NCBI GenBank assembly: GCA_022842305.1
Contig: JALHPY010000002.1
Span: forward strand, 62,001-126,000
Reading direction: 5' to 3'
Origin: Rubrivivax sp.
GTDB lineage: Bacteria > Pseudomonadota > Gammaproteobacteria > Burkholderiales > Burkholderiaceae_C
DNA: 64,000 nt
Positions 37,161 through 47,346 of this stretch are shown one piece after another; position 1 is the stretch's first letter, and every line of letters begins with the position of its first letter. Under the pieces are notes generated by a model. It made no database searches and had not been told where the DNA came from. It saw only the letters and a list, made by a program, of their open reading frames with translations. The translations under genes were made by a program, and so were the position numbers.

Positions 37161-38965
37161 GCGGGGACCCTTTCAAGGGCAGCGGCGCGCTGCCATTCGA
37201 CGATGACAGCGGCCAGTTCGGCGGGCCGCAGCGGCAGCGGGCCGGGGCGGTGGAAGCTGCGCGGCTTGCCCGGCAGGTCATACATGGCACGCAGGTAACG
37301 GTACAGCTGCGCGCCGTGGTTCTGCTCGACCACCAGCACGCGCGTCACGCCGGCCAGGGCTGCGTCCAGCTTCTCGGGCAGGGCCGGGGCCAGCAGGCGC
37401 AGGCTGATCAGCCGCGTCGGGCAGCCGGCGGCATTGGCGCGCGCCACGGCCTCGCGCACGGTGCCGGTGACCGAGCCGAAGGTGATCACCGCGCATTCCT
37501 CGGCGCAGTCGCCCTGCCCTTCCACGTCGGCCCAGCGCGGGCCGTAGTCGAACAGCGCCAGCTTGCGCTCGCGCTTGGCCAGCTGCAGCAGGTGGTCGCG
37601 CGACTGGCTGCTGGGGATGCCGGCCTCGGTGTGCTCAAGCCCGTCTGCCGTGTACACCACGCCCGGCGTGCCGGGGATGGCCATGGGCGACACGCCGCTG
37701 GGGGTGTCGCGGTAGCGCTTGTAGTCGGCCGTGTGCGCGGCCACGGTCTGGCGCTGCGCCACCGGGCCGCCTTCGGGCGGCTCGTCGATGATGGCGCGCG
37801 ACTGGCCCATGAACTGGTCCGACAGCACGATGGCCGCCGTCTGCAGCGCCTCGGCCAGCTGCACCGCCCACTGGGTGGCGTGCAGGCAATCGGCGATGGA
37901 GTTGGGCGCCACCACCAGGCGCGGCGCGTCACCGGGCAGGCCGCTCACGGCGAATGCCAGGTCGCTCTGCTCGCTCTTGGCCGGGATGCCGGTGGACGGG
38001 CCGCCGCGCATCACGTCGACCACGACGATGGGCACCTCGGCGCAGACCGCCAGGCCGATGGCCTCGGTCATCAGCGCCAGGCCGGGGCCGGCTGTGGCGG
38101 TGAGCGACGGCACGCCGCCGTAGCTGGCGCCGATGATCATGTTGACCGAGGCCAGTTCGTCCTCGGCCTGCAGCAGGCTGCCCCCCACGCGGGTGAGCGC
38201 CGGTGCCATCCACTCCAGCAACTCGGTGGCCGGGGTGATGGGATAGGCGGCGACGAAGCGGATGCCGCCGCGCACGGCGCCGTAGCCCGCGGCCTCGTTG
38301 CCGCTGATGAGCCAGCGCCTGGCGGTGGCCGCAGCACCCGCTTCCAGCCGCGCCATGCCCTGCATCGCGGCGTGGGCCGATGCTTGTTCGAAGCCCTTGT
38401 GCAGCGCCGCCAGGTTGGCGACCAGGCCTTCATCGGCGCGCTTCCAGGATGCGCGCAGCGCCGCTTCCAGCGCCGTGATCGGCAGGCCGCACAGGCCGCC
38501 GGCCAGGCCCAGCGCGATCATGTTGACCCAGCAGCCGGGGATGGCCTTGGCCATCTTCTTGAGCGGCAGCGCCACGCAGGCGGCGCCGCTGCGCGCAAAG
38601 ACCTCGGGCGCGTCGCCCTCGTCGCTGTCGCCGATGACCAGGCTGCCGGCGTGCAGCGGGATCTCGTCGGCGAAGCGGTTGACGTTGCCCCAGTCCATGG
38701 CCAGCAGCAGGTCGAAGTGGTCGCCCAGCGCGTCCTGCGGCGTGCGGCCCAGGCGCAGCAGGCCGGCGGCTTCACCGCCGCGGATCTGCGGGCCGCTGGT
38801 GCGCACCATCAGGCCGTACAGGCCGGCGCGCGCGGCGGCGTCCAGCAGCATGGTGCCGGCCGTCATGACGCCGCTGCCGCCGCTTCCGGCCAGGGCCAGC
38901 GCGACGAAAGCGCCGCCGGGCGGGCCGGCGGCGCGCTGGGCTTCGGGGTTGCTAGGGGTTTGCAC
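37157..38965 (-). CDS. korA: 2-oxoacid:ferredoxin oxidoreductase, fused gamma-alpha subunit
   Basis: A 602-residue subunit with the gamma domain at about 15-200 (LALAGSGGSGVMTAGTMLLD, VRTSGPQIRGGEAAGLLRLG) fused to the alpha domain at about 215-600 (ISGNEAAGYGAVRGGIRFVA, AYPITPATELLEWM, QAEDELASVNMIIGASYGG, ATAGPGLALMTEAIGLAVCA, RGGPSTGIPAKSEQSDL). This is the two-subunit architecture of Thauera KGOR. GTG 38965 is chosen, six bases after AAGGAG; the frame is open further but without a ribosome site. It diverges from had across the 214-base region that carries the second GGTACC palindrome. Confidence 0.9.
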   Translation of the reverse strand: MQTPSNPEAQRAAGPPGGAFVALALAGSGGSGVMTAGTMLLDAAARAGLYGLMVRTSGPQIRGGEAAGLLRLGRTPQDALGDHFDLLLAMDWGNVNRFADEIPLHAGSLVIGDSDEGDAPEVFARSGAACVALPLKKMAKAIPGCWVNMIALGLAGGLCGLPITALEAALRASWKRADEGLVANLAALHKGFEQASAHAAMQGMARLEAGAAATARRWLISGNEAAGYGAVRGGIRFVAAYPITPATELLEWMAPALTRVGGSLLQAEDELASVNMIIGASYGGVPSLTATAGPGLALMTEAIGLAVCAEVPIVVVDVMRGGPSTGIPAKSEQSDLAFAVSGLPGDAPRLVVAPNSIADCLHATQWAVQLAEALQTAAIVLSDQFMGQSRAIIDEPPEGGPVAQRQTVAAHTADYKRYRDTPSGVSPMAIPGTPGVVYTADGLEHTEAGIPSSQSRDHLLQLAKRERKLALFDYGPRWADVEGQGDCAEECAVITFGSVTGTVREAVARANAAGCPTRLISLRLLAPALPEKLDAALAGVTRVLVVEQNHGAQLYRYLRAMYDLPGKPRSFHRPGPLPLRPAELAAVIVEWQRAAALERVPA

Positions 38966-39060
38966 GGGTACTCCTTGGCTCGGGTGGCGCCCGTCTGGGC
39001 TTGCGCCGCATTCTGGACTGACAAGGATCAAGTTGGGAACTGAAGCTTCACGCGGCACTT

Positions 39061-39072
39061 GCTTAAATAAGC
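39061..39072. repeat. GCTTA-AA-TAAGC inverted repeat
   Basis: An imperfect palindrome directly left of the GGTACC palindrome between korA and had. It parallels GGCTTAAGCC at 22053-22062 in the other divergent promoter region. A TTGCTT hexamer at 39059-39064 could be a -35 box, 18 bases before CACAAT at 39083-39088, for rightward transcription of had. Confidence 0.4.
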
Positions 39073-39089
39073 ATTGCGGTACCACAATA
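39072..39089. promoter_or_regulatory. GGTACC-centred palindrome, copy 2
   Basis: CATTGCGGTACCACAATA is palindromic at 14 of 18 positions (ATTG-n-GGTACC-n-CAAT) and differs from the 22071-22088 copy at only two positions. It lies 107 bases before korA and 91 before had. It overlaps a -10-like CACAAT (39083-39088) that stands 18 bases after TTGCTT, so binding would block the promoter of the benzoyl-CoA operon. It is probably an operator for the same regulator. Confidence 0.68.
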
Positions 39090-39179
39090 CAACAATAGCG
39101 ACGGAGCCCACATCCGTCAAGGCGCTACGCCAGACGGCCCCCGGGCCGCGACCGGCCCACCGCACAAGAGGAGACAGGC

Positions 39180-40247
39180 ATGAGCATCCCCGCCCACCGC
39201 TGGCTGATGACCGGCGTGAACCAGCCGCTGCAGCGCGACAGCTTCAGTGCCCAGCCCGGCGCCGGCGAGGTGGTGGTGGCGGTGGCCGGCTGCGGCGTGT
39301 GCCACACCGACCTGGGCTACTACTACGACGGCGTGCGCACCAACCAGCCGCTGCCGCTGGCCCTGGGGCACGAGGTCAGCGGCCGCGTGGTGGCCTGCGG
39401 CGCCGGCGCCGAACACTGGGCCGGCCGCGCCGTCATCGTGCCGGCGGTGCTGCCTTGCGGCACCTGCGACCTGTGCCAGCGCGGCCTGTCCACCATCTGC
39501 CGCGCGCAGAAGATGCCAGGCAACGACATCCAGGGCGGCTTTGCCAGCCACATCGTCGTGCTCGGGCGCGGCCTGTGCGCCGTGGACGAGCAACGCCTGG
39601 CGGCGGCCGGCCTGACGCTGCCGCAGGTGTCGATCGTGGCCGACGCGCTGACCACGCCCTACCAGGCCGTCAGCCGCGCCGGCGTGACGCCCGGCAGCCT
39701 GGCCATCGTGGTGGGCGCCGGCGGCGTGGGCGGCTACTGCGTGCAGGTGGCGCATGCCTTCGGCGCCACGGTGGTGGCCATCGACGTGGACGACGCCAAG
39801 CTGCAGGCCATCGCCGGCCACGGCGCCGCCCTCACCCTGAACAGCCGGCAGATGGACGCCAAGGCGCTGAAGGCCGCGATCTCGGCCTTCGCCAAGGCCC
39901 AGGGGCTGCGCAGCACCGAGTGGTTCATCTTCGAATGCTCGGGCACGGCGCCGGGGCAGCTGGCGGCCTACGGCCTGCTGGTACACGGCGCCACGCTGTC
40001 GGTGGTGGGCTTCACGATGGACAAGGTCGAAGTACGGCTGTCCAACCTGATGGCCTTCGACGCGCGCGCCATCGGCAACTGGGGCTGCCCGCCCGAGGCC
40101 TATCCCGCCGCGCTGGACCTGGTGCTGGACGGCCGCGTGCAGATCGCCCCCTTCGTGGAAACGCACCCCCTGGACGACATCAACCGCGTCTTTGCCGCCG
40201 TGCACCACCGCGAAATAAAGAAGCGGGCCGTGATGGTCCCCGCCTGA
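39180..40247 (+). CDS. had: 6-hydroxycyclohex-1-ene-1-carbonyl-CoA dehydrogenase
   Basis: Zinc alcohol-dehydrogenase-family enzyme of 355 residues that oxidises the 6-hydroxy intermediate of benzoyl-CoA degradation to the 6-oxo compound with NAD. Catalytic zinc ligands are in [16 protein letters not shown] and [12 protein letters not shown]. The structural zinc Cys are in [18 protein letters not shown]. The nucleotide fold is [20 protein letters not shown]. It is the first gene of the rightward benzoyl-CoA operon, and Oah and Dch follow in the order expected for consecutive pathway steps reversed. Confidence 0.92.
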   Translation: MSIPAHRWLMTGVNQPLQRDSFSAQPGAGEVVVAVAGCGVCHTDLGYYYDGVRTNQPLPLALGHEVSGRVVACGAGAEHWAGRAVIVPAVLPCGTCDLCQRGLSTICRAQKMPGNDIQGGFASHIVVLGRGLCAVDEQRLAAAGLTLPQVSIVADALTTPYQAVSRAGVTPGSLAIVVGAGGVGGYCVQVAHAFGATVVAIDVDDAKLQAIAGHGAALTLNSRQMDAKALKAAISAFAKAQGLRSTEWFIFECSGTAPGQLAAYGLLVHGATLSVVGFTMDKVEVRLSNLMAFDARAIGNWGCPPEAYPAALDLVLDGRVQIAPFVETHPLDDINRVFAAVHHREIKKRAVMVPA

Positions 40248-40275
40248 ACCCCCAAGCCTTGCAGGAGCCCCGCCC

Positions 40276-41385
40276 ATGAACACCCCCCGTACCTTCAAGA
40301 ACCACGATCTGGTGGACGACACCAGCAAGCCCGGCGTACGCGTCGAGAAGCGCCCTGCCAGGCGCCCCAACGGCGAAGTGGTGCCCGGCCTGTACAACAC
40401 CTGGATCACGCTGGACAACCCCAGCCAGTACAACAGCTACACCACCGACATGGTGAAGGGCGTGATCCTGGCCATGCGCGCGGCCAGCAATGCGCGCGAC
40501 GTCAACTGCGTGGTCTTTACCGGCACGGGAGACAAGGCCTTCTGCACCGGCGGCAACACCAAGGAATACGCCGAGTACTACGCCGGCCACCCGCAGGAAT
40601 ACCGCCAGTACATGCGGCTGTTCAACGACATGGTGTCGGCCATCCTGGCCTGCGACAAGCCGGTGATCTGCCGCGTCAACGGCATGCGCATCGGCGGCGG
40701 GCAGGAGATCGGCATGGCCTGCGACTTCTCGGTATCCAGCGACCTGGCACGCTATGGCCAGGCCGGGCCCAAGCACGGCTCGGCGCCCATCGGCGGCGCT
40801 ACAGACTTCTTGCCCGTGATCGTGGGCGCCGAGCGCGCCATGGCCGCCTGCGTGCTGTGCGAACCCTTCAGCGCGCACAAGGCCTACCAGATGGGCATCC
40901 TCACCGACGTGGTGCCGGCGCTCAAGGTCGATGGCAAGTTCGTCGCCAATCCGCTGGTGGAGACGCAGCGCCAGTACGACGAATTCGGCCGCAACGCCTA
41001 CGGCGAGGCCAAGACCGGCGCGGCGCTGGATGAAGGCAAGGCGCTGATGAAGCGCGGCACGGTGGACCTGGGCATGCTGGACGCGCGCGTGGAAGAGCTG
41101 TGCGCCAAGATCCTGCTGACCTTCCCCGACTGCACCACCAAGACGCTGGAAGAACTGCGCAAGCCCAAGCTCGAGGCCTGGAACCGCAACAAGGAAGACT
41201 CGCGTTCCTGGCTGGCGCTGAACATGATGACCGAGGCCCGCAGCGGCTTCACCGCCTTCAACGAAGGCCCCAAGGACGACCGCGAGATCGACTTCGTGCT
41301 GCTGCGCCAGAAGCTGGCCGCGGGGCAAAGCTGGGTGGGCAGCCTGCACGACGAGATCCAGCCGGGCGCCAAGAACCATGGCTGA
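40276..41385 (+). CDS. oah: 6-oxocyclohex-1-ene-1-carbonyl-CoA hydrolase
   Basis: Crotonase-family ring hydrolase of 369 residues (Thauera Oah has a similar length). It adds water twice and opens the ring to give 3-hydroxypimelyl-CoA. Visible segments are YNTWITLDNPSQYNSYTTDM, KAFCTGGNTKEYAEYYAGHP, VNGMRIGGGQEIGMACDFSV and GQAGPKHGSAPIGGATDF. The C-terminal WLALNMMTEARSGFTAFNEG and the last KNHG are specific to this group. It is the marker of the Thauera-type branch and overlaps dch by eight bases. Confidence 0.94.
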   Translation: MNTPRTFKNHDLVDDTSKPGVRVEKRPARRPNGEVVPGLYNTWITLDNPSQYNSYTTDMVKGVILAMRAASNARDVNCVVFTGTGDKAFCTGGNTKEYAEYYAGHPQEYRQYMRLFNDMVSAILACDKPVICRVNGMRIGGGQEIGMACDFSVSSDLARYGQAGPKHGSAPIGGATDFLPVIVGAERAMAACVLCEPFSAHKAYQMGILTDVVPALKVDGKFVANPLVETQRQYDEFGRNAYGEAKTGAALDEGKALMKRGTVDLGMLDARVEELCAKILLTFPDCTTKTLEELRKPKLEAWNRNKEDSRSWLALNMMTEARSGFTAFNEGPKDDREIDFVLLRQKLAAGQSWVGSLHDEIQPGAKNHG

Positions 41386-42199
41386 GGAAGCGAGCACAGT
41401 CCCCTCGGGGGACCGGGCGCGGTACTCCGCGACCGAGGGGCCATTGAAAGTCTGGCTGGAGCACGACGGCGCCCTGCTGCGCCTGCGCCTGGCCCGGCCC
41501 AAGGCCAACATCGTGGACGCGCAGATGATCGCCGCGCTGCAGGCGGCGCTGGACGCACACCGCGCCACTCCCGGCCTGCGCGGCGTGCTGCTGGACGCCG
41601 AAGGCCCGCACTTCAGCTTTGGCGCCAGCGTCGAAGAGCATGTGGCCGAGCGCTGTGCCGCCATGCTGGCCAGCCTGCACGCGTTGGTGCTGACGATGGC
41701 TGCGTTTCCGCTGCCCATCCTGGTGGCCGTGCGTGGCCAGTGCCTGGGCGGCGGGCTCGAGGTCGCCCTGGCCGGCGGCCCAATCTTTGCTCACCCCGAA
41801 GCACAGTTCGGCCAGCCCGAGATCAAGCTGGGCGTGTTTGCCCCCGCGGCCAGCTGCCTGCTGCCCTGGCGCATCAACCAGAGCAGCGCCGAAGACCTGC
41901 TGTGGAGCGGCCGCAGCATCAACGGCACTGCCGCGCTGGCCCTGGGCCTGGTGCAGGCCCTGGCCGACGACCCCGCGGCCGCGGCACTGGCCTACTTTGA
42001 CGAGCACCTGCTGCCGCGCAGCGCCGCCGCGCTGGCCCATGCCGTGGCCGCGGTGCGCGCGCCGCGCTTGCGTGAGCTTGCCCAGCGCCTGGCCGAGGTC
42101 GAGCAGCTGTACCTGGACGGACTGATGAAGACCTTCGATGCCAACGAAGGCCTGGCCGCCTTCATGGCCCGCCGCACGCCCACCTGGCAACACCGATGA
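41378..42199 (+). CDS. dch: Cyclohexa-1,5-diene-1-carbonyl-CoA hydratase
   Basis: Crotonase-family hydratase of 273 residues that adds water to the dienoyl-CoA made by benzoyl-CoA reductase. It has KVWLEHDGALLRLRLARPKA then NIVDAQMIAAL, the oxyanion-hole GPHFSFGASVEEH, RGQCLGGGLEVALAGG and GQPEIKLGVFAPAASCLLPW, where APAAS replaces the usual PGAGG, as in Dch. The first 20 residues are an extra tail caused by the overlap with oah. It is followed by bcrC, as in Thauera. Confidence 0.93.
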   Translation: MAEEASTVPSGDRARYSATEGPLKVWLEHDGALLRLRLARPKANIVDAQMIAALQAALDAHRATPGLRGVLLDAEGPHFSFGASVEEHVAERCAAMLASLHALVLTMAAFPLPILVAVRGQCLGGGLEVALAGGPIFAHPEAQFGQPEIKLGVFAPAASCLLPWRINQSSAEDLLWSGRSINGTAALALGLVQALADDPAAAALAYFDEHLLPRSAAALAHAVAAVRAPRLRELAQRLAEVEQLYLDGLMKTFDANEGLAAFMARRTPTWQHR

Positions 42200-42213
42200 C
42201 AGGAGCCCCGCTC

Positions 42214-43395
42214 ATGAACACCAGCATCCCGAAGGTCACGCAGATCGTGCAGCGTTGCGAGGCGCTGTTCGAAGACCTGCACTTCAACGCCGTCAAGGAC
42301 TGGAAGGCGGCAGTGCCCGGCCGCAAGGCCATCGGCTACATGCCGGTGTACGTGCCGCGCGAGCTGATCCACGCCGCCGGCATGCTGCCCGTGGGCATCC
42401 TGGGCGGCGGCGACGCGCTCGAAGTGATACAGGGCGACGCCTACTACCAGAGCTACATCTGCCGCATCCCGCGCAGCACCATCGAACTGGGCCTGACCGG
42501 GCGGCTGGACTGCCTGGACGGCATGCTGTTTCCCAGCATCTGCGACGTGATCCGCAACCTCAGCGGCATGTGGCAGATGCTGTTCAAGGACAAGTTCGTG
42601 CGCTACATCGACGTGCCGCAGAACTATCAAGATGAGGTTGGCGGACGCTTCTACATGGAAGAGATGCAGATCCTGCGCGAAGAACTCGCCAAGCTGGGCG
42701 GGCGCGAGATCACCGACGACGACATCAACCGCAGCATTGCTGCCTACAACGACAACCGCGCCGCCATCCGCGACCTGTACGCCTACCGGGCTGCCAAGCC
42801 CTGGCAGGCGCCCACGTCCGAGATCTACCTGGTGCTGCGCGCCGGCATGGTGCTGCCGGTGGAAGAGCACACGGCCCTGGTGCGCGAGTACCTGGCCGCG
42901 GCCGAACTGCTGCAGCGTGTGAAGCGCGACAACGCCCGCGTGGTGCTCACCGGCGGCTTCTGCGAACAGCCGCCGCTGGCGCTGATCAAGTCGATAGAGA
43001 TGTCGGGCTGCTACGTGGTGGACGACGACTTCATGCTCATCACGCGCTGGCTGCTGGACGAAGTGCCGACCGACGGCAACCCGCTGCAGGAGCTGTCGCG
43101 TGCCTTCCTGCACCGCAGTGCCAGCACAGCGGCCAAGTACGACGCCACGCGCGAGGAAAAAGGCGTGTTCCTGATGAAGCAGGTCAAGACGCGCGGCGCC
43201 GAAGGCGTGATCTTCGCCGCCCCGTCCTTCTGCGACCCGGCGCTGCTGGAGCGGCCCATGCTGCAGGACGTGCTGACCAAGCACGCCATCCCGCACACCG
43301 CCTTCAAGTACGCCGAGAACACCGGCCAGATGGCGCCGATCCGCGAACAGGCGGGCACCTTCGCCGACTCGATCAAGCTCTGGAACGCCGCTTAA
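42214..43395 (+). CDS. bcrC: Benzoyl-CoA reductase gamma subunit BcrC
   Basis: A 393-residue HgdB/FldB-family subunit of the ATP-dependent class I benzoyl-CoA reductase. With BcrB it holds the active-site cluster. Segments include KAIGYMPVYVPRELIHAAGM, LPVGILGGGDALEVIQGDAY, the Cys in YQSYICRIPRSTIELG, DCLDGMLFPSICDVIRNLSG and the C-terminal YAENTGQMAPIREQAGTFAD. The start at ATG 42214 is chosen because AGGAG lies eight bases before it; ATG 42196 lacks one. It is the first of bcrCBAD. Confidence 0.95.
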   Translation: MNTSIPKVTQIVQRCEALFEDLHFNAVKDWKAAVPGRKAIGYMPVYVPRELIHAAGMLPVGILGGGDALEVIQGDAYYQSYICRIPRSTIELGLTGRLDCLDGMLFPSICDVIRNLSGMWQMLFKDKFVRYIDVPQNYQDEVGGRFYMEEMQILREELAKLGGREITDDDINRSIAAYNDNRAAIRDLYAYRAAKPWQAPTSEIYLVLRAGMVLPVEEHTALVREYLAAAELLQRVKRDNARVVLTGGFCEQPPLALIKSIEMSGCYVVDDDFMLITRWLLDEVPTDGNPLQELSRAFLHRSASTAAKYDATREEKGVFLMKQVKTRGAEGVIFAAPSFCDPALLERPMLQDVLTKHAIPHTAFKYAENTGQMAPIREQAGTFADSIKLWNAA

Positions 43396-43415
43396 AGCCG
43401 CAAGAGGACGACGCC

Positions 43416-44828
43416 ATGAACACCCCCATCGCCATGCCCACGCCCACCGGCAGCGCCAAGAAGCCGCCCAAGGTCGAGAAAGAAGACGCGATGTGGCTCC
43501 AGAAGGAGCTCATCAACAAGAACTACAGCGAACTGGCCAACGCCCGCGCCAACAACCAGAAGGTGGCGGCCACCTTCGTGCCTGGCAACCTGAATGAGTT
43601 GCTGATGTGCTTTGACTTCGCGCGCAGCCTGCCCGAGACCAATGCGCTGCAGAACGGCATGCGCAAGAAGAGCGGCAAGATGATCATGGACGCCGAACGC
43701 GACGGCCAGAGCGAGGACGTCTGCACCTACGTCAAGGCCGACCTGGGCATGATGCTGGGCGGCGAGACCGGCCCCAACGGCGAGACCCTGCCCAAGCCCG
43801 ACATCCTGCTGCTCAGCTACACCGGCTGCTTCACCTTCATGAAGTGGTTCGAGCTGATCCGCCACAAGTACGGCTGCGAAACCGTGATGCTGCACGTGCC
43901 CTACCAGGGCGAAGGCCGCATCGCGCCCAACATGCGCGACTACGTCGTGCGGCAGTTGAAGGAGACCGTGATCCCGACGCTGGAGCGCGTCTCGGGCGTC
44001 AAGTTCGACATCGACCGCCTGCGCCAGTACATGCGCGAATCGGTCAAGGCCGAGGACGATCTGGTCAAGGTGCTGCAGTCGGCCAAGAACCGGCCCAGCC
44101 CCATCGACGGCTACTTCGGCGCCGTGTACTACATCGGCCCCATCTTCACCGCCTTCCGCGGCACGCCCGAGGCCACCGAGTACTACCGCGTGCTGCGCGC
44201 CGAGATCGAGGAGCGCGTGCGCCTGGGCCTGGGCCCGGTGACACCCGAGGGCGCGATGGGCGAAGAGAAGTACCGCCTGGTGGTCGAGGGCCCGCCCAAC
44301 TGGACCAGCTTCCGCGAGTTCTGGAAGATGTTCTACGACGAGGGCGCGGTGGTGGTCTCGTCCACCTACGCCAAGGTCGGCGGGCTGTACGACTTCGGCT
44401 TCCGCCACGACCCGGATCACCCGCTGGAATCGCTGGCCGACTACTGCCTGGGCTGCTACACCAACCTGAACCTGCCCTCGCGCGTGGACATGATCTGCAA
44501 GTACATCGACGAGTACCAGGCCGACGGCCTGCTGATCAACAGCATCAAGAGCTGCAACAGCTTCTCGGCCGGCCAGCTGCTGATGATGCGCGAGGTCGAG
44601 CGCCGCACCGGCAAGCCCGCGGCCTTCATCGAGACCGATCTGGTGGACCCGCGCTACTTCTCGGCGGCCAACGTCAAGAACCGGCTCGAGAGCTACTTCC
44701 AGATGGTCAAGGCCAAGCGCGTGGCGGGCGTCACCGGGCTGGGCTCGGCCGGCATGTCCTTGCCTTCCGGGCTGGAAGGCCCGGGCGGACCCGGCGGCCC
44801 GATCATCCCCATCCACGCGGCCCACTGA
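43416..44828 (+). CDS. bcrB: Benzoyl-CoA reductase beta subunit BcrB
   Basis: A 470-residue paralogue of BcrC. It has [40 protein letters not shown] (a cluster-ligand Cys), [40 protein letters not shown] and [20 protein letters not shown]. The BcrBC dimer binds benzoyl-CoA and two electrons are driven in by the BcrAD ATPase. The first 30 residues are Pro/Lys-rich, and a Gly/Pro-rich end [14 protein letters not shown] is present. It lies 20 bases after bcrC. Confidence 0.95.
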   Translation: MNTPIAMPTPTGSAKKPPKVEKEDAMWLQKELINKNYSELANARANNQKVAATFVPGNLNELLMCFDFARSLPETNALQNGMRKKSGKMIMDAERDGQSEDVCTYVKADLGMMLGGETGPNGETLPKPDILLLSYTGCFTFMKWFELIRHKYGCETVMLHVPYQGEGRIAPNMRDYVVRQLKETVIPTLERVSGVKFDIDRLRQYMRESVKAEDDLVKVLQSAKNRPSPIDGYFGAVYYIGPIFTAFRGTPEATEYYRVLRAEIEERVRLGLGPVTPEGAMGEEKYRLVVEGPPNWTSFREFWKMFYDEGAVVVSSTYAKVGGLYDFGFRHDPDHPLESLADYCLGCYTNLNLPSRVDMICKYIDEYQADGLLINSIKSCNSFSAGQLLMMREVERRTGKPAAFIETDLVDPRYFSAANVKNRLESYFQMVKAKRVAGVTGLGSAGMSLPSGLEGPGGPGGPIIPIHAAH

Positions 44829-44844
44829 GAGCGAGGGCGACCAC

Positions 44845-46185
44845 ATGCGCTGCTTCATCGGCATCGACCTGGGCTCCACCACCACCAAGGCGGTGGTGGT
44901 GGACGAGAACCAGAACATCCTCGGGCGTGGCATCACCAATTCGCGCTCCAACTACGACACGGCCGCGGCCATCGCCAAGCAGGAGGCGCTGGTCAACAGC
45001 CGCTTCCACCTGTTCCGGCAGAAGCTGGGCAGTGAAGGCGCGCTCAACGGCGCGCTGGACGGCTTCATCGCGCAGCTGGAACGCGACTTCCGCTCCGAGC
45101 AATACCTGGAACAGCTGGCCGACCTGCACAAGACCTGCGAACGCAGCCTGGCCACGTCGCGCTTCGGCGAAGGCGCGGCCGCGGTGGGCCCGGCGCTGGA
45201 AGAGGTGTTCCGCCGCCTCACGGCAGAAGCGCCCTTGCTGTTTGCGCCCGGCGCCAAGCGCAAGAGCGACTTCTTCCGCGACATCGCCGGCAGCCAGTAC
45301 CTGGCCACCGGCGAGGTGGTGGCCAAGGAGGCCGGCACCAAGTACGAGTACCTGCTCAACCTGTTCGACCGCAGCATCATCGAGGTCGAGAACCGCGTCT
45401 ACGCCGACAGCATCCGGCGGCATTTGCTGGCGGCGCTGGAGCGCACCTTCATCGCCCTGCCCGAGACCACGGCGCGGCGCGCGCAGGTCGAAGCGCCCAT
45501 CAAGGGCATCCTCGACACCGATCTGGAAGAGACCTACGTCGTGGGCACCGGCTACGGCCGCGCGCGCCTGCCCTTCAGCAAGGAGCACATCCGCAGCGAG
45601 ATCCTGTGCCACGGCCTGGGCGCGCACGTCATGTACCCGGGCACGGCCACGGTGCTGGACATCGGCGGCCAGGACACCAAGGCCATCCAGATCGACCCGG
45701 CGGGCATCGTCGAGAGCTTCCAGATGAACGACCGCTGCGCCGCCGGCTGCGGCCGCTACCTGGGCTACATCGCCGATGAGATGAACATGGGTCTGCACGA
45801 GCTGGGCCCGCTGGCGATGAAGTCGACCAAGAGCATCCGCATCAACAGCACCTGCACGGTGTTCGCCGGCGCCGAGCTGCGCGACCGCCTGAGCCTGGGC
45901 GACAAGCGCGAGGACATCATGGCCGGCCTGCACCGCGCCATCATGCTGCGCGCCATGTCGATCCTGGCGCGTTCGGGCGGCGTGCGCGACCAGTTCACCT
46001 TCACCGGCGGCGTGGCCAAGAACGAGGCCGCGGTCAAGTCGCTGAAAGAGCTGATCAAGGACAACTACGGCGAGGTCACGCTCAACATCGACCCCGATTC
46101 CATCTACACCGGCGCCCTGGGCGGTGCCACCTTTGCCTGGCGGGCCGTGGTCGAGGAAGGCCGCTCCGCTGAAGCAAGGGTCTGA
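44845..46185 (+). CDS. bcrA: Benzoyl-CoA reductase alpha subunit BcrA (ATPase)
   Basis: ASKHA-type ATPase of 446 residues that forms the electron-activating module with BcrD. The phosphate-binding loop is [21 protein letters not shown] large insertion of about 130 residues follows, including [20 protein letters not shown]. The cluster-ligand Cys are in [20 protein letters not shown] and the later [20 protein letters not shown], and the second nucleotide loop is [16 protein letters not shown]. The [4Fe-4S] cluster bridges BcrA and BcrD. It lies 16 bases after bcrB. Confidence 0.95.
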   Translation: MRCFIGIDLGSTTTKAVVVDENQNILGRGITNSRSNYDTAAAIAKQEALVNSRFHLFRQKLGSEGALNGALDGFIAQLERDFRSEQYLEQLADLHKTCERSLATSRFGEGAAAVGPALEEVFRRLTAEAPLLFAPGAKRKSDFFRDIAGSQYLATGEVVAKEAGTKYEYLLNLFDRSIIEVENRVYADSIRRHLLAALERTFIALPETTARRAQVEAPIKGILDTDLEETYVVGTGYGRARLPFSKEHIRSEILCHGLGAHVMYPGTATVLDIGGQDTKAIQIDPAGIVESFQMNDRCAAGCGRYLGYIADEMNMGLHELGPLAMKSTKSIRINSTCTVFAGAELRDRLSLGDKREDIMAGLHRAIMLRAMSILARSGGVRDQFTFTGGVAKNEAAVKSLKELIKDNYGEVTLNIDPDSIYTGALGGATFAWRAVVEEGRSAEARV

Positions 46186-46198
46186 GGGAGCCAGCAGC

Positions 46199-47044
46199 AT
46201 GATCCACACCATCGGCATCGACATCGGCTCGGGCGCGGTCAAGTCCGTGCTCTTCCGCCACGGCGCAGACGGCGCAAAACCCACCTGGGTGGCGCGGCGC
46301 TGCGAACGCATCCGCAGCCGCGACCCCATGACCCTGGCGCGCCAGGGCTTTGATGACGTGCTGGCCGACGCCGGCCTGGCCGAAGGCGACGTGGCCTACA
46401 CGGCCACCACCGGTGAGGGCGAGAACGTCAAGTTCGCCACCGGGCACTTCTATTCGATGACCACGCACGCCCGCGGCGGCGTGTTCCTGGAGCCGACGGC
46501 GCGCGCGGTGGTCGACATCGGCGCGCTCAACGGCCGCGCCATCTACATCGACGAGCGCGGCAAGGTGCTGTCGTACAAGATGACCAGCCAGTGCGCCTCG
46601 GGCTCGGGCCAGTTCCTGGAAAACATCGCGCGCTACCTGGGCGTGGCGGTCGAGGAGATCGGCCCGCTGTCGCAGAGCAGCCTGGACCCCGAGAAGGTCA
46701 GTTCCATCTGCGCCGTGCTGGCCGAGACCGACGTCATCAACATGGTGTCGCGCGGCATCGCCACGCCCGACATCCTCAAGGGCATCCACCTGTCGATGGC
46801 CTCGCGCATCGTCAAGCTGCTCAAGGTGACGGGCATCAAGAGCGGCACCGCGCTGCTGACCGGCGGCCTGGCGCTGGACAGCGGGCTGCTGGCCGCCATC
46901 CAGGAAGAGATGGTCAACGAGAAGGTCACGGTCAGCGCCATGTCGCACCCCGATTCCATCTACGCCGGGGCCGTGGGCGCGGCGCTGTGGGGCGCCTTCC
47001 GCCACCGCAAGCTGCAGGAGCTGGAAGCCACGGCTGCGGCATGA
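46199..47044 (+). CDS. bcrD: Benzoyl-CoA reductase delta subunit BcrD (ATPase)
   Basis: A 281-residue ASKHA ATPase, the short partner of BcrA. Its N terminus is IHTIGIDIGSGAVKSVLF. The cluster Cys lie in KMTSQCASGSGQFLENIARY and VSSICAVLAETDVINMVSRG, and the nucleotide loop is GTALLTGGLALDSGLLAAIQ. ATG 46199 follows GAGGGAG, 13 bases after bcrA; the frame is open further upstream but overlaps bcrA. It completes the four subunits in the Thauera order C-B-A-D. Confidence 0.95.
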   Translation: MIHTIGIDIGSGAVKSVLFRHGADGAKPTWVARRCERIRSRDPMTLARQGFDDVLADAGLAEGDVAYTATTGEGENVKFATGHFYSMTTHARGGVFLEPTARAVVDIGALNGRAIYIDERGKVLSYKMTSQCASGSGQFLENIARYLGVAVEEIGPLSQSSLDPEKVSSICAVLAETDVINMVSRGIATPDILKGIHLSMASRIVKLLKVTGIKSGTALLTGGLALDSGLLAAIQEEMVNEKVTVSAMSHPDSIYAGAVGAALWGAFRHRKLQELEATAAA

Positions 47045-47087
47045 TGCGCGCCGTCTTTCCACAACCCCGACCCCGGAGACCCCCGCC

Positions 47088-47333
47088 ATGGCCTTGATGA
47101 TCACCCAGGACTGCACCGCCTGCGACGCCTGCAAGCCGGCCTGCCCCAACGAGGCCATCGCCGAAGGCAGCCCGATGTACGTGATCGACGCACTGCGCTG
47201 CACCGAATGCGTGGGCGCCGAGGACGACCCGCAGTGCGCGCTGATGTGCCCGGCCGACTGCATCGTGCCCAACCCCGACTTCGTCGAGTCGCGCGAGGAG
47301 TTGATGGCCAAGTACGAGTCGCTGCACGGCTGA
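47088..47333 (+). CDS. fdx: 2[4Fe-4S] ferredoxin, electron donor of benzoyl-CoA reductase
   Basis: An 81-residue ferredoxin. Cluster I uses CTACDACKPACPNEA. Cluster II uses CTEC, then a loop VGAEDDPQ before CALMCPADC, and a short C-terminal helix SREELMAKYESLHG follows. The long cluster-II loop and tail match the Allochromatium-type low-potential ferredoxins. Downstream of bcrD it should carry electrons from KorAB to BcrAD. Confidence 0.93.
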   Translation: MALMITQDCTACDACKPACPNEAIAEGSPMYVIDALRCTECVGAEDDPQCALMCPADCIVPNPDFVESREELMAKYESLHG

Positions 47334-47346
47334 GCGGGCTGCCGCG

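Noticed and set aside
36321..38965. KorAB as phenylglyoxylate dehydrogenase
   Set aside because: The known phenylglyoxylate dehydrogenase has five subunits, whereas this is the two-subunit fused gamma-alpha plus beta form known for KGOR beside bcr genes; kept only as an experimental alternative.
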